Source of the DNA: Verrucomicrobiota bacterium
Lineage (GTDB): Bacteria; Verrucomicrobiota; Verrucomicrobiia; Limisphaerales; JAHDYP01
Assembly (NCBI GenBank): GCA_023383055.1
Contig: JAHDYP010000029.1
Span: forward strand, 1-54,129
Length of the DNA: 54,129 bases
Direction: 5' to 3'
Shown here: in pieces, positions 16,940 to 24,734 of the stretch
Layout of the letters: every line of letters starts with the position of its first letter
Numbering within the stretch: the first letter of the stretch is position 1
Made by a program: the position numbers and the translations under genes
The notes under the pieces: model-generated
The model's database searches: none
The model's input: the letters and a program-made list of their open reading frames with translations, nothing else
What the model was told of the DNA's origin: nothing

Positions 16940-19900
16940 ATGATGAAGCTGCTGCAACTGGCGATTTGTGCCTTGGGATGGCTCGGGACCGGCGCGGTTC
17001 TCCACGCGCAACCGACCCCGTTCGTGCTCCCCTGGAACGACGCCAGCCCCGGGGTCACCGATCTGGCCGGCCGGAACCGGCCCATCGACTCCCAACGCGT
17101 CACCGTGGATGCCAGCGGCCATTTCCGCGCGAACGGGGAAAGGGTTCGATTTCTCGGCGTGAACTTCGCCGGCGATTCACCGTTCATGCCGACGAACAAC
17201 GCCGACGCCGTGGCGGCGCGCCTGGCCAAGTTCGGCGTCAACAATGCCCGGTTCCATCACCTCGACGCCCCGTGGGCCAGCGGCGGCGGCATTCTTCGCT
17301 ATACCTCGACCCGGAGCCGCGACTTCAACCGGGCCCAGCTGGAGCGCCTGCATTTCCTGATCGCCCGCCTCAAGGCGCACGGGATCTACGCCAACCTCAA
17401 CCTCCTCGTCGGCCGCGAATACCGGTCCGACGACGGGCTCGGTCCGGAGATCACGACGATGGACTGGAAGGATCAGCACATCGTCGGCTTTTTCAATGAC
17501 GCCGCGCTCGCCCTGCAGCAGGAGTACGCCACCGGCCTCCTGAAACCGGTCAATCCTTTCACCGGCTGGTCGCTGGCGCAGGATCCCGCCGTGGCGTTCG
17601 TCGAGATCATCAACGAGAACGGCGTGCTGCAGAAATGGTTTGACCTCGGCCTAGACCGGCTGCCGGCCCGCTACGCCGCCGATTTGCAGGCGCGGTGGAA
17701 CGATTGGCTGGCCGCGCGCTACGCCGACGACGCGGCATTGTTGGCCGCCTGGCAGGCGGTGGACCAGCCGCTCGGTCCCAACCTGCTCCGCAACGGCGCG
17801 TTCACCAATTCCCTGACCAGCTGGACCCAGGAACGGCACGACACCGCCCAGGCCACGTTCGAGCGCACGTTCGATTTCACCGGCGGCGAGCCGTCCGCCC
17901 GGATCACCGTCACCACCCCCGGTTCCGCCAACTGGCATGTGCAGTTCAACCAAACCAATCTCCGCGTCGTCGCCGGCCGGGTTTATACCCTCACCTTCTC
18001 GGCCAAAGCGCTGGCCGGCACCCCGCTCAACGTCTCCGTCATGCAGGCGCACGACCCCTGGCAGACACTCGGTTTCTCGCGCACTTACACCCTGGACGCG
18101 GACTGGCGCCGCTTCACCAACACGCTGGTCATCACCAGCAACGACACCAATGCGCGCGTCAACTTCGGCGGGTTCGGCGACCGCCTGACCAGCGTCTGGC
18201 TGGCGGACGTGCGGTTCCAGGAGGGGGGCCGGCTCGGCACCCTGCCCGAGGGCGCGTCCGTGGCTGCTGGCACCATACCGAACGTTCAGCGTAGCGGCGA
18301 TGGTTTCACCGGTACCGTCGAGGTGCGCGAGGATTGGCTGCGTTTTCTGCGCGATCTCGAACACCGCTACTACGAGCTGATGGTCGGGCATGTGCGCGAG
18401 GCGTGCGGTTACTCCGGGCTGGTTTTCGGAACGATCATGGCCAACAGCCCGGCCACGGTGCAAAACCGGCTCGACGTCATCGACGCCCACAGTTACTGGC
18501 AGCATCCCGTCTTTCCCAACCAGCCGTGGGATGCCGTGGACTGGTATCTGCCCAACGTCTCGCTGGTCAACACCCTCGGCGACGGCAATACACTCGCCGG
18601 CCTCGCCCGTCAACGCATCCAGGGCCGGCCGTTCACCGTCACCGAATACCAGCACCCGTCACCCAATGAGTTCGGCGCCGAAGGCACCTTGCTGCTTGCC
18701 GCCTACGCGGCCCTCCAGGATTGGGATGGCCTCTGGCTCTTCGATTATGGCCCCGGCAATGACAGCGTCACCATGGGACGAATCCGCGGCTTCTTCGACA
18801 TCGCCCAGCACCCCGCCAAAATGGCCAACCTCGCCATCGCGGCACACCTGTTCCGCCGCGGCGATGTCGCCCCCGCCCTTCAGGAATACACGATGGCCCT
18901 GCGGCCCGACGCCGAGATCGATCTGCTGCACGACCGCGCCGGCGCCTGGAATGTCTTCAGCGGTTCGCAGCTCGGCCTGCCCCCGCGCCTGCCATTGGTC
19001 AGCCGCGTGAACGTCGATGTGGGGCCGGACGCCGTCGGTTTGCCCACGCCGCCTTCGGATCCCACCGGCAACATCATCACCGCCGACACCGGCGAATTGA
19101 CGTGGAACCTCGCCACCGCCGGCAAAGGGTTTGTCACCGTCAATACCGCGCGGACCAAGGCGTTGATCGGCTTCACCGACCAGCGCGAGGTCGACCTTGG
19201 CGGCGTGCGTTTCCAGCCCGGCACGACGCAGCTCGGCTTCTCGACGCTGGCACTGACTCTCGTGCGCGGTTCCTCGTTCACGCAGGGAGGCACCGCCCTG
19301 CTGGTCGCCTCCGGCCGCTGCGAAAACTCGAACATGATCTGGAAGGACGCCAGCCACACCTCCGTCGGCAACCAATGGGGCAACGCTCCCACCCTGATCG
19401 AGACCGTCCCCTTTACCCTGACCCTGCCCGTGGCGGCGTCGCGGCTCGCCGCCTGGTCGCTCGACGAACGCGGCCAACGCAAGTCGCCGCTCAGCGTGAC
19501 CGGCGACACCACCCACGCCGTCCTCAACGTGGACGGCTCCGCCGCCACCCTGTGGTATGAACTCGAGATTGCCGGCGGATTCGCCTCCTGGCAAAGCGAG
19601 CATTTCTCCGCCGCGGAACTGCTGGATCCATGGGTCAGCGGACCCCTGGCCGCCCCGGCCGGCGATGGGGTGGCGAATCTGGCCAAATACGCGTTCGCTC
19701 TGCCGCCGCATTCACCGGCGCCGACGGCAGCCCTGCCGCGGGCCTATCCCCTGGCCTTTGCGGGCGAGACTTACCTTGGGTTCGAGTATCGTTCCCGGGC
19801 GAGTGCCCCCGATCTCACCTATCAGACCCAGCGTTCAACGGACCTCTTGGAGTGGGCGAACGCCGCGTCGGACTTCGTCGAGTTCAGTGCGACCGGGACT

Positions 19901-19999
19901 GATCCGCGGACGCTGGTGCTGCGCAGCCGGCAGCCGCTCGCCTCGGCGTCACCACTCTTCCTGCGACTCTGGCTGGAACTCAGTGCCGGGGGCCGCTGA
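16940..19999 (+). CDS. Exported GH5-like glycoside hydrolase with inserted carbohydrate-binding module
   Basis: A 1019-aa secreted enzyme. The signal peptide is MMKLLQLAICALGWLGTGAV with a likely cut after LHAQ; a second ATG follows the first directly. A cellulase-like TIM barrel begins near residue 50 (GERVRFLGVNFAGDSPFMP, RFHHLDAPW) and carries the acid/base candidate Glu226 in EIINENG. A beta-sandwich module resembling CBM4/9 then intervenes (about 279-430, LLRNGAFTNSLTSWTQE to VWLADVRFQEGG). The barrel resumes (DWLRFLRDLEHRYYELM) with the nucleophile candidate Glu569 in TVTEYQHPSPNEFG. The C-terminal third has beta domains (about 690-880) and a tail of verrucomicrobial exported-protein type. 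A plant-type polysaccharide substrate is inferred; the exact GH family is uncertain. Confidence 0.8.
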   Translation: MMKLLQLAICALGWLGTGAVLHAQPTPFVLPWNDASPGVTDLAGRNRPIDSQRVTVDASGHFRANGERVRFLGVNFAGDSPFMPTNNADAVAARLAKFGVNNARFHHLDAPWASGGGILRYTSTRSRDFNRAQLERLHFLIARLKAHGIYANLNLLVGREYRSDDGLGPEITTMDWKDQHIVGFFNDAALALQQEYATGLLKPVNPFTGWSLAQDPAVAFVEIINENGVLQKWFDLGLDRLPARYAADLQARWNDWLAARYADDAALLAAWQAVDQPLGPNLLRNGAFTNSLTSWTQERHDTAQATFERTFDFTGGEPSARITVTTPGSANWHVQFNQTNLRVVAGRVYTLTFSAKALAGTPLNVSVMQAHDPWQTLGFSRTYTLDADWRRFTNTLVITSNDTNARVNFGGFGDRLTSVWLADVRFQEGGRLGTLPEGASVAAGTIPNVQRSGDGFTGTVEVREDWLRFLRDLEHRYYELMVGHVREACGYSGLVFGTIMANSPATVQNRLDVIDAHSYWQHPVFPNQPWDAVDWYLPNVSLVNTLGDGNTLAGLARQRIQGRPFTVTEYQHPSPNEFGAEGTLLLAAYAALQDWDGLWLFDYGPGNDSVTMGRIRGFFDIAQHPAKMANLAIAAHLFRRGDVAPALQEYTMALRPDAEIDLLHDRAGAWNVFSGSQLGLPPRLPLVSRVNVDVGPDAVGLPTPPSDPTGNIITADTGELTWNLATAGKGFVTVNTARTKALIGFTDQREVDLGGVRFQPGTTQLGFSTLALTLVRGSSFTQGGTALLVASGRCENSNMIWKDASHTSVGNQWGNAPTLIETVPFTLTLPVAASRLAAWSLDERGQRKSPLSVTGDTTHAVLNVDGSAATLWYELEIAGGFASWQSEHFSAAELLDPWVSGPLAAPAGDGVANLAKYAFALPPHSPAPTAALPRAYPLAFAGETYLGFEYRSRASAPDLTYQTQRSTDLLEWANAASDFVEFSATGTDPRTLVLRSRQPLASASPLFLRLWLELSAGGR

Positions 20000-20062
20000 T
20001 AGAACGTGGGGTGGGACCCGAACCGCTTCGTCTTGAACCTCGTCGCCTTGGATTCGTAGCAG

Positions 20063-20088
20063 AACCTCGAACCTGTCCCCATGTCGCA
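20063..20088 (+). repeat. Direct repeat copy 2, right of GH5-like gene
   Basis: Same orientation as the copy at 16817-16842, with a single T-for-G difference. With the left copy it brackets the GH5-like gene over 3.27 kb. This copy reads CCCCATGTCGCA, matching ten bases of the arm of the 44-bp palindrome. Confidence 0.7.
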
Positions 20089-20124
20089 AGTCACAGGGCG
20101 TTCAAGTGCCGGGGGTTATGGAGT

Positions 20125-20151
20125 GCGGCGGCAAACGAAGTCCGACGCCGC
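20125..20151. repeat. GCGGCG/CGCCGC hairpin
   Basis: GCGGCG at 20125-20130 pairs with CGCCGC at 20146-20151 across a 15-base loop. It lies between two other repeated elements in the same gap, so it may be part of a composite REP-like unit or simply help stop transcription from the GH5-like gene. Confidence 0.35.
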
Positions 20152-20172
20152 TTTCTGGGGGTCTCCTGGTCT

Positions 20173-20210
20173 GGGGGTCAGTCCGATAATTGAAGAATTC
20201 TTTATCGATA
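20173..20210 (+). repeat. AT-rich repeat, copy left of GH10 gene
   Basis: Reads GGGGGTCAGTCC, then GATAATTGAAGAATTCT, then TTATCGATA. The core GATAATTGAAG(A/C)ATTCT and the preceding GGGG(T)CAGTC recur at 21809-21839 in the same orientation, bracketing the GH10 gene. The GGGGTCAGTCC part recurs on the opposite strand near 32425. Confidence 0.55.
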
Positions 20211-20458
20211 TGCCTGCTGGTCGAGTCGATTGCGCCAACGGTTTGCCTTTCAGGTTTGCAGTATACGCGGCGACACGTGTCAACAGTTCCGAGGCAACCG
20301 CCCAGTCGGGGTCTTCCAGATCGGTCTCGGCACGGGCCAGCCAATCGCAGGGATTTCCGGAGTCAGTCTTTCTCGGCAAGACACGCCCCTCTCCCGCAAA
20401 GCTCCCGCACGATGGATCGTGACGACGAAGCCAGGTTGTGGCCAGATGACCGGCACAC

Positions 20459-21823
20459 ATGAGATCACCCATGGCTTATCACTTTCCTGGTTGGGCGGGC
20501 GCGGTTCTGGTGCTGATTACCAGTATGGGCCCGGGCGTGACGGCGGAAAACCCGGGGCCGGCGGACGAGGCGCAGTTGCTGGCCGAGACCAACGCCCGGA
20601 TCCGGCGGACGCGCACGGCGCCCCTCGAGATCGAGGTGACGGATGCCGATGGAAAACCGGCCGCCAACCGGGTGGTGCAGGTCGAGCACGTGCGACACCT
20701 GTTCTGCTTTGGCGCGGGCTTTGACGCGCGGATCATGGAGCGTCCCGACGAGACGGAGGTGGATCGGCGCCATCGGGAGCAGTTCCTGAGACTGTTCAAT
20801 TGCGCGACGGTCCATTTGTATTGGGGCGGCTATGAGCGGCAGGAGGGTCAGCCCGAGGGAGCGCGTCGCGCGGAGTATGCCCGCTGGCTGAAGACCAAGG
20901 GACTGGTGCCGCGCGGGCATCCCGTATTCTGGAACCAGGACAACACTCTGCCGCGCTGGCTGCGAGAGCGAAATCCGGCCCCGGCCGAAATGCGGGAGCT
21001 GATGGACGAGCGATTGCGTGAGATGTCGGGCAGCGTGCTGCCGGAGCTGCGGGACGTGGATGTCTTCAACGAGTTGGTGCACTGGGAACGGTTCACCAAC
21101 AACCCGCTGAGCCGGCTTATGGTGGAGCAAGGCAAGGTGGCCGTGGTGACGCACTATCTCCGGGAGACGCGACGGTTGAACCCGGGGGTGCAGTTGGTGA
21201 TGAATGATTACGACAACACGCCGGCATTCGACCGATTGCTGCGCCAACTGCTCGAGGCCGGGGCGCCCATCGACATCATCGGCCAGCAAAGCCACATGCA
21301 CGGCGGCCCGTGGAGCGTGAAGCAGACGTGGGAATGCCTGGAACGTCATGCCCGGCTGCAGCGCCCGGTGCTGTTCACCGAACTGAGCGTGCTAAGCGGC
21401 CCGGTCCGCCGCAACCTGGACTACCAGGGCCGCCAGGAAGGCTGGGAAACCGATCCCGAAAACGAGCGGCGACAGGCGGAGTATCTCGAGCAGTTCTATC
21501 GGTTGCTCTACAGCCACCCGAATTGCCTGGGCGTGGTGATCTGGAACTACACCGACCGCGGCGCCTGGCTCGGCGCGCCCGTGGGACTCCTGCGCAAGGA
21601 CGGATCGCCCAAGCCGTCCTTCGAGCGTCTGGACCGGCTGATCAACCGGGAGTGGCGGACGCGGGGCAAATTCACCACGGAAGCCAGCGGTCGGGTGACG
21701 GTGCCCGGCGCGTATGAAGGTCATTACCGGATCAACACCGGCAGCGTCGAGGCAGCCGGCGACCACCGGGTGGGCCAGCCGTTGCGGCTGCGCCTGCGCC
21801 TGGAAAATGGGGCAGTCAGATAA
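20459..21823 (+). CDS. Exported GH10-type endo-xylanase-like enzyme
   Basis: A 454-aa (or 450-aa) secreted glycoside hydrolase of family GH10. Two starts are possible: ATG 20459, or ATG 20471 with GAGAT eight bases upstream; both yield a signal peptide (WAGAVLVLITSMGPGVTA). After a small beta-strand domain (LEIEVTDADGKPAANRVVQV) comes the (beta/alpha)8 barrel: VHLYWGGYERQEGQPE, GHPVFWNQ, the acid/base Glu205 in DVFNELVHW, DIIGQQSHMHGGPW, nucleophile Glu308 in VLFTELSVL, and VVIWNYTDRGAWLG. GH10 enzymes retain configuration and cut beta-1,4-xylan. The end is odd: the last four residues and stop (GAVR*) are encoded inside a repeat, so a C-terminal beta domain may be cut short. Confidence 0.87.
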   Translation: MRSPMAYHFPGWAGAVLVLITSMGPGVTAENPGPADEAQLLAETNARIRRTRTAPLEIEVTDADGKPAANRVVQVEHVRHLFCFGAGFDARIMERPDETEVDRRHREQFLRLFNCATVHLYWGGYERQEGQPEGARRAEYARWLKTKGLVPRGHPVFWNQDNTLPRWLRERNPAPAEMRELMDERLREMSGSVLPELRDVDVFNELVHWERFTNNPLSRLMVEQGKVAVVTHYLRETRRLNPGVQLVMNDYDNTPAFDRLLRQLLEAGAPIDIIGQQSHMHGGPWSVKQTWECLERHARLQRPVLFTELSVLSGPVRRNLDYQGRQEGWETDPENERRQAEYLEQFYRLLYSHPNCLGVVIWNYTDRGAWLGAPVGLLRKDGSPKPSFERLDRLINREWRTRGKFTTEASGRVTVPGAYEGHYRINTGSVEAAGDHRVGQPLRLRLRLENGAVR

Positions 21824-21839
21824 TTGAAGCATTCTCGAT
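21809..21839 (+). repeat. AT-rich repeat, copy at GH10 3' end
   Basis: GGGGCAGTCAGATAATTGAAG followed by CATTCTCGAT resembles the copy at 20173-20210. The first 15 bases supply the final four codons and TAA stop of the GH10 gene, so this copy appears to have landed inside the original reading frame. Confidence 0.55.
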
Positions 21840-21892
21840 CTCCAAATAATGTCGGAACCTTTATCGGAAACCTCGTCGAAAACTGGCTGGTT

Positions 21893-21928
21893 CGATTAAG
21901 GTTGCGATTAAGGTCGCGGTGAAGGTTG
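21893..21928 (+). repeat. Three 12-bp tandem units
   Basis: CGATTAAGGTTG, CGATTAAGGTCG and CGGTGAAGGTTG follow each other without gaps, between the GH10 gene and the ATPase gene. The units differ at one to three positions. No coding role is supported on either strand. Confidence 0.6.
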
Positions 21929-22000
21929 CGACCAAAGGAATGCGGCGAGCTCCAATGGGGCATTTTGATGCGTTGGCCCTGCGCTGGTGACCTCGGCCTC

Positions 22001-22032
22001 TTGACATTGTGACATACTCGAATAATTATTCG
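22001..22032 (+). promoter_or_regulatory. AT-rich promoter/operator candidate before the ATPase gene
   Basis: TTGACA (22001-22006) is a perfect -35 box, with TAATTA at 22023-22028 after 16 bases as a weak -10. Over the -10 lies a perfect 14-bp palindrome, CGAATAATTATTCG (22019-22032), strikingly AT-rich for this DNA, ending 3 bp before the ATG at 22036. Any repressor bound there would cover promoter and start. Box assignment is by eye. Confidence 0.4.
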
Positions 22033-22035
22033 GTT

Positions 22036-23265
22036 ATGTCTGTTCGCGTTGACGAGCATTCTCGGTGCGCTGTGTTGGCCGAGCTCGGTCGGCGCTTGGC
22101 CGAACCGCCGCCCGGCCGCGTTCAGGTCCTCACCGGCCCGCGGCAAGTGGGCAAAACCACCCTGCTCTTGGAACTGGTTCGCCACCTGCCCAACGCAGTC
22201 TACCACGCGGTGGATACACCGGAGGCGGCCATGCCCGGTTGGTGGGAGGCGATCTGGCGGGATATTCAATCGCGGACAAGCCGCGGCCCGGTCACCGTCG
22301 TACTGGACGAGATCCAGTATCTTGGCAATTGGGAACGGCTGGTGAAAGCGAAGACGGACGAACTCCAGCGCGAGCGGCGGCCGGTCAGGCTGGTGTTGTC
22401 GGGGTCGTCCGCCTTGCTCGTGGGCAGCGGGCTGAAGGAGACCATGGCGGGTCGCTTCGAGAAACTGCGGTTGTTGCATTGGTCGGCCTCGGACCTGCGC
22501 AGTGTGTTCGACCTGGACGAGGCGGCGGCGGTGGATTGCCTGGTTCGGCGTGGAAGTTATCCGGGGGCCTTTCCATTGGGCGGCGACGCGGCGCGCTGGC
22601 GGTCCTATATGCGCGAGAGCATCATCGAACCCGCCATTGGACGGGACATTCTACTGTTGGAATCGGTGCGGAAACCGGCCTTGCTGCGGCAGCTTTTCCT
22701 GGTTGCGCTGGGGCATCCGGCGGAAATCATTTCGCTGCAAAAGCTCGCGGGCGAGTTGCACGTCGCCGGGGCACTGGAAACCGTGGCCCACTATCTGGGG
22801 GTGCTTGAACAGGCCTACCTGATCGCCGGCCTCCGGAAGTTCTCCCCTCGCATGATCCGCCGCCGCGCCGCGCCGCCGAAGCTGGTGGTGCTCAACAACG
22901 GGCTGATGGCGGCGTTGGAAGAGGTATCCGAGGCTGATCCGCGGTGGGGTTTTTGGGTGGAAAACGCGTGTCTGGCCCATGCCTGGAATCGCGGGCAGAC
23001 AGTTCATTATTGGCGCGAAGAACCGCTCGAAATCGACGGCGTGTTGGCGGGCAGTTGGGGCCAATGGGCGGTCGAGATCAAGACGGGCGATTTTGCGGTG
23101 CGCGACCTCCGGGGACTGCTCGAATTCTGTCGCCGTTACCCGTCCTTCCAGCCGCTGGTGCTCTGCTCGCGCAAACGGGCGGCCGATGTCTTACCCGGCG
23201 TTCGGTTCATGGCTTGGAACGACTTTCTGCTCGGCAAACCGCTGCCGGATCAAAAAGCTGGCTAA
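22036..23265 (+). CDS. AAA ATPase with DUF4143 domain
   Basis: A 409-aa solitary ATPase. The N-terminal AAA domain shows Walker A GPRQVGKTT, Walker B VTVVLDEIQY and the sensor-like VLSGSSALL. The C-terminal half is the DUF4143 region (ESIIEPAIGRDILLLESV; AIEIKT-like WAVEIKTGDFAVRDL), whose PD-(D/E)XK-like core is recognisable from HAWNRGQTVHYWREEPLEID and WAVEIKTG. Such proteins are common, often horizontally spread, and of unsettled function. The ATG at 22036 is preferred; a GTG at 22009 would place a palindrome inside the coding region. No partner gene is adjacent, and repeats lie on its left. Confidence 0.85.
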   Translation: MSVRVDEHSRCAVLAELGRRLAEPPPGRVQVLTGPRQVGKTTLLLELVRHLPNAVYHAVDTPEAAMPGWWEAIWRDIQSRTSRGPVTVVLDEIQYLGNWERLVKAKTDELQRERRPVRLVLSGSSALLVGSGLKETMAGRFEKLRLLHWSASDLRSVFDLDEAAAVDCLVRRGSYPGAFPLGGDAARWRSYMRESIIEPAIGRDILLLESVRKPALLRQLFLVALGHPAEIISLQKLAGELHVAGALETVAHYLGVLEQAYLIAGLRKFSPRMIRRRAAPPKLVVLNNGLMAALEEVSEADPRWGFWVENACLAHAWNRGQTVHYWREEPLEIDGVLAGSWGQWAVEIKTGDFAVRDLRGLLEFCRRYPSFQPLVLCSRKRAADVLPGVRFMAWNDFLLGKPLPDQKAG

Positions 23266-23329
23266 CGTTCTGACCTCACCGGCGAACCCCGAGCATTACC
23301 TTTTGACCAACTCGGGCTAAGAGCCGTTT

Positions 23330-23412
23330 CAGCCTTCCATTCCACCAAGCGCACCCGGTAGTAACCCGCCGCACCCGACACCGTCACCAGGGTTCGCCAG
23401 CGAACCTGTCAC
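23330..23412 (-). pseudogene. Remnant of an exported-protein C-terminus
   Basis: On the minus strand this reads QVRWRTLVTVSGAAGYYRV followed by RLVEW. The pattern W-x-T-L-x-T-V-x-G-(x)-YYRVRLVE matches the closing beta strands found at the end of many verrucomicrobial Ig/LamG-type exported proteins. No upstream coding part is left: the frame is open for only a few more codons in either direction and carries a hairpin. It is probably the stub of a deleted gene. Confidence 0.4.
23391..23406. terminator. Short hairpin GGTTCGC/GCGAACC
   Basis: A perfect 7-bp stem with a 2-base spacer, downstream of the ATPase gene. No T tract follows. It may help end that transcript, together with the next hairpin. 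Confidence 0.3.
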
Positions 23413-23418
23413 TCTGTT

Positions 23419-23434
23419 GGCACCCTAAGGTGCC
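23419..23434. terminator. Short hairpin GGCACC/GGTGCC
   Basis: A perfect 6-bp stem with the tetraloop CTAA, 12 bp after the previous hairpin. No T tract follows, so intrinsic termination is uncertain. Confidence 0.3.
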
Positions 23435-23597
23435 GTTGCCGGTTCCGGAGCTGCGCTGCGATCCTGCTCGGACCGAAGGGCCGACGCGGCGCCCGCGCAT
23501 GGCGGCGGATGGGCCAAACCGGGGATGCGGGAATGCCGAAGAGGTGCTACCATTTTGCGTTGATTGTCCAGTTAAGGGCAAGTTAGGGTCGCCAGCC

Positions 23598-24734
23598 ATG
23601 TTTATTGAGTTCGCCAGTGCCGCTCGATTTCGTCCGCTTCGGCAGGGGATTGCGGCCATTGCTTTGGCGGTGTCGGCCGGGCTGTTCGCGGGCTGCGGCC
23701 GGGATGAAGTGACGGTTTACGAAGCGCCGAAGGATGTGCCGCCGCCGCGCGCAACCACGGGCACGGACCCGCATACGCACGCCCAAACCGATCCGCACCA
23801 GGGGATGGCCATGCCGGCCACGCTCAAGTGGGAGACCCCGGCGGGATGGCAGGCACAACCGGCCGGGGGCATGCGCCTGGCCAATTACCTGGTGCCGGCC
23901 GGCAGCCAGACGGGCCAGGTTTCCGTGGTGGTGCTGCCGCAAGTGGTCGGCCGCGACCTCGAGGTGCTCAACATCTTTCGCGAGCGGCTGCGCGTGCCAC
24001 CGCTCGAGCCCGATCAACTGAACGGCTTGGCCCAGCAGATCCCGATCGGGTCGGAAGCGGGACATGTCTATGATATGTCCGGCGAGGGCGAAGGGGATGC
24101 GGCGGACCGGTTGCTGGTGGCGGTCTTGCAGGATGGTCAGGCGAGTTATTACTTCAATTTCTTTGGCCCCACGGGGCTGGTGGAGGCGGAGAAACCCAAT
24201 TTCCTGGCGTTGCTGAAGTCGGTGACCCAGGCGGCGGAATCGTCTGCCGCCACGCCACCCGCGATGCCCCCTCCGGCCAGTCCCATGGCTGCGGCGAGCG
24301 CTCCGACCGACGGCCGCCCCCGATGGACCGTGCCCGAAGGATGGCGCGAAACGCCGCCGACTCAGATGTTGCTCGCCCGATTCGAGGCGGGCGATGACAA
24401 CGGCAAGGCGGAGATTACGGTGAGCATGTTTCCCGGGGACGTGGGGGGGACGGTGGCGAACGTGAACCGGTGGCGGGGGCAGATCGGGCTGGCGCCCTGG
24501 AGCGAGGCGGAGGTCACCCAGGCCATGACAACGTTGGAGGTCGAAGGCGGCTCCGCCATGGTGGTGGAGATGTTCAACGACCAACCCGGGAGCGGCAAGC
24601 GCCTGGTGGGGGTGATCTGGCCGCGCGGGACCCACACCTGGTTTTACAAGATGGTGGGCGCCGACGCCGTGGTGACCCGGGAAAAAGCGGCTTTGATTCA
24701 ATTCGTGCAATCTGTCCGACACTCCAATGCTTAG
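23598..24734 (+). CDS. Two-domain lipoprotein linked to cytochrome c maturation
   Basis: A 378-aa predicted lipoprotein. The ATG at 23598 gives a signal peptide with lipobox LFAGC; the upstream open frame is not protein-like. A linker rich in Pro, Thr and His (TGTDPHTHAQTDPHQGMAMP) precedes two copies of one domain: first WETPAGWQAQPAGGMRLANY to about residue 225, then WTVPEGWRETPPTQMLLARF to the end. Both have a W-(x)-P-(x)-GW opening, a strand with GxxSVVVLPQ or AEITVSMFPG, a helix with the RER-/RWR-type pattern, and a closing strand (YFNFFGPTGLV; WFYKMVGADAVV). The stop overlaps the resB ATG by 8 bp, so it is made with the System II proteins. Function unknown; a helper role in cytochrome c assembly is inferred from context only. 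Confidence 0.75.
   Translation: MFIEFASAARFRPLRQGIAAIALAVSAGLFAGCGRDEVTVYEAPKDVPPPRATTGTDPHTHAQTDPHQGMAMPATLKWETPAGWQAQPAGGMRLANYLVPAGSQTGQVSVVVLPQVVGRDLEVLNIFRERLRVPPLEPDQLNGLAQQIPIGSEAGHVYDMSGEGEGDAADRLLVAVLQDGQASYYFNFFGPTGLVEAEKPNFLALLKSVTQAAESSAATPPAMPPPASPMAAASAPTDGRPRWTVPEGWRETPPTQMLLARFEAGDDNGKAEITVSMFPGDVGGTVANVNRWRGQIGLAPWSEAEVTQAMTTLEVEGGSAMVVEMFNDQPGSGKRLVGVIWPRGTHTWFYKMVGADAVVTREKAALIQFVQSVRHSNA

Larger units (their letters stand above)
20000..20458. other. Repeat-bearing intergenic region without a supported gene
   Basis: The 459 bp between the GH5-like and GH10 genes hold the second 26-bp direct repeat, a GCGGCG/CGCCGC hairpin, and an AT-rich repeat that also occurs at the GH10 3' end. 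A minus-strand frame of 118 codons (20116-20472) crosses all of these and is not recognised; its segment DPDWAVASELLTRVAAYTA reads like protein, so a decayed gene remnant is possible. No convincing start site or product can be given. Confidence 0.5.
23266..23597. other. Intergenic region with gene remnant and hairpins
   Basis: The 332 bp before the lipoprotein gene hold a short minus-strand remnant of an exported-protein tail (23330-23412) and two small hairpins. The frame open on the plus strand from 23430 is not protein-like before the signal peptide at 23598. Nothing else is recognised. Confidence 0.5.

Noticed and set aside
20116..20472. A 118-codon minus-strand gene
   Set aside because: It crosses several repeats, has no recognised family and no convincing start; it may be a decayed remnant at most.
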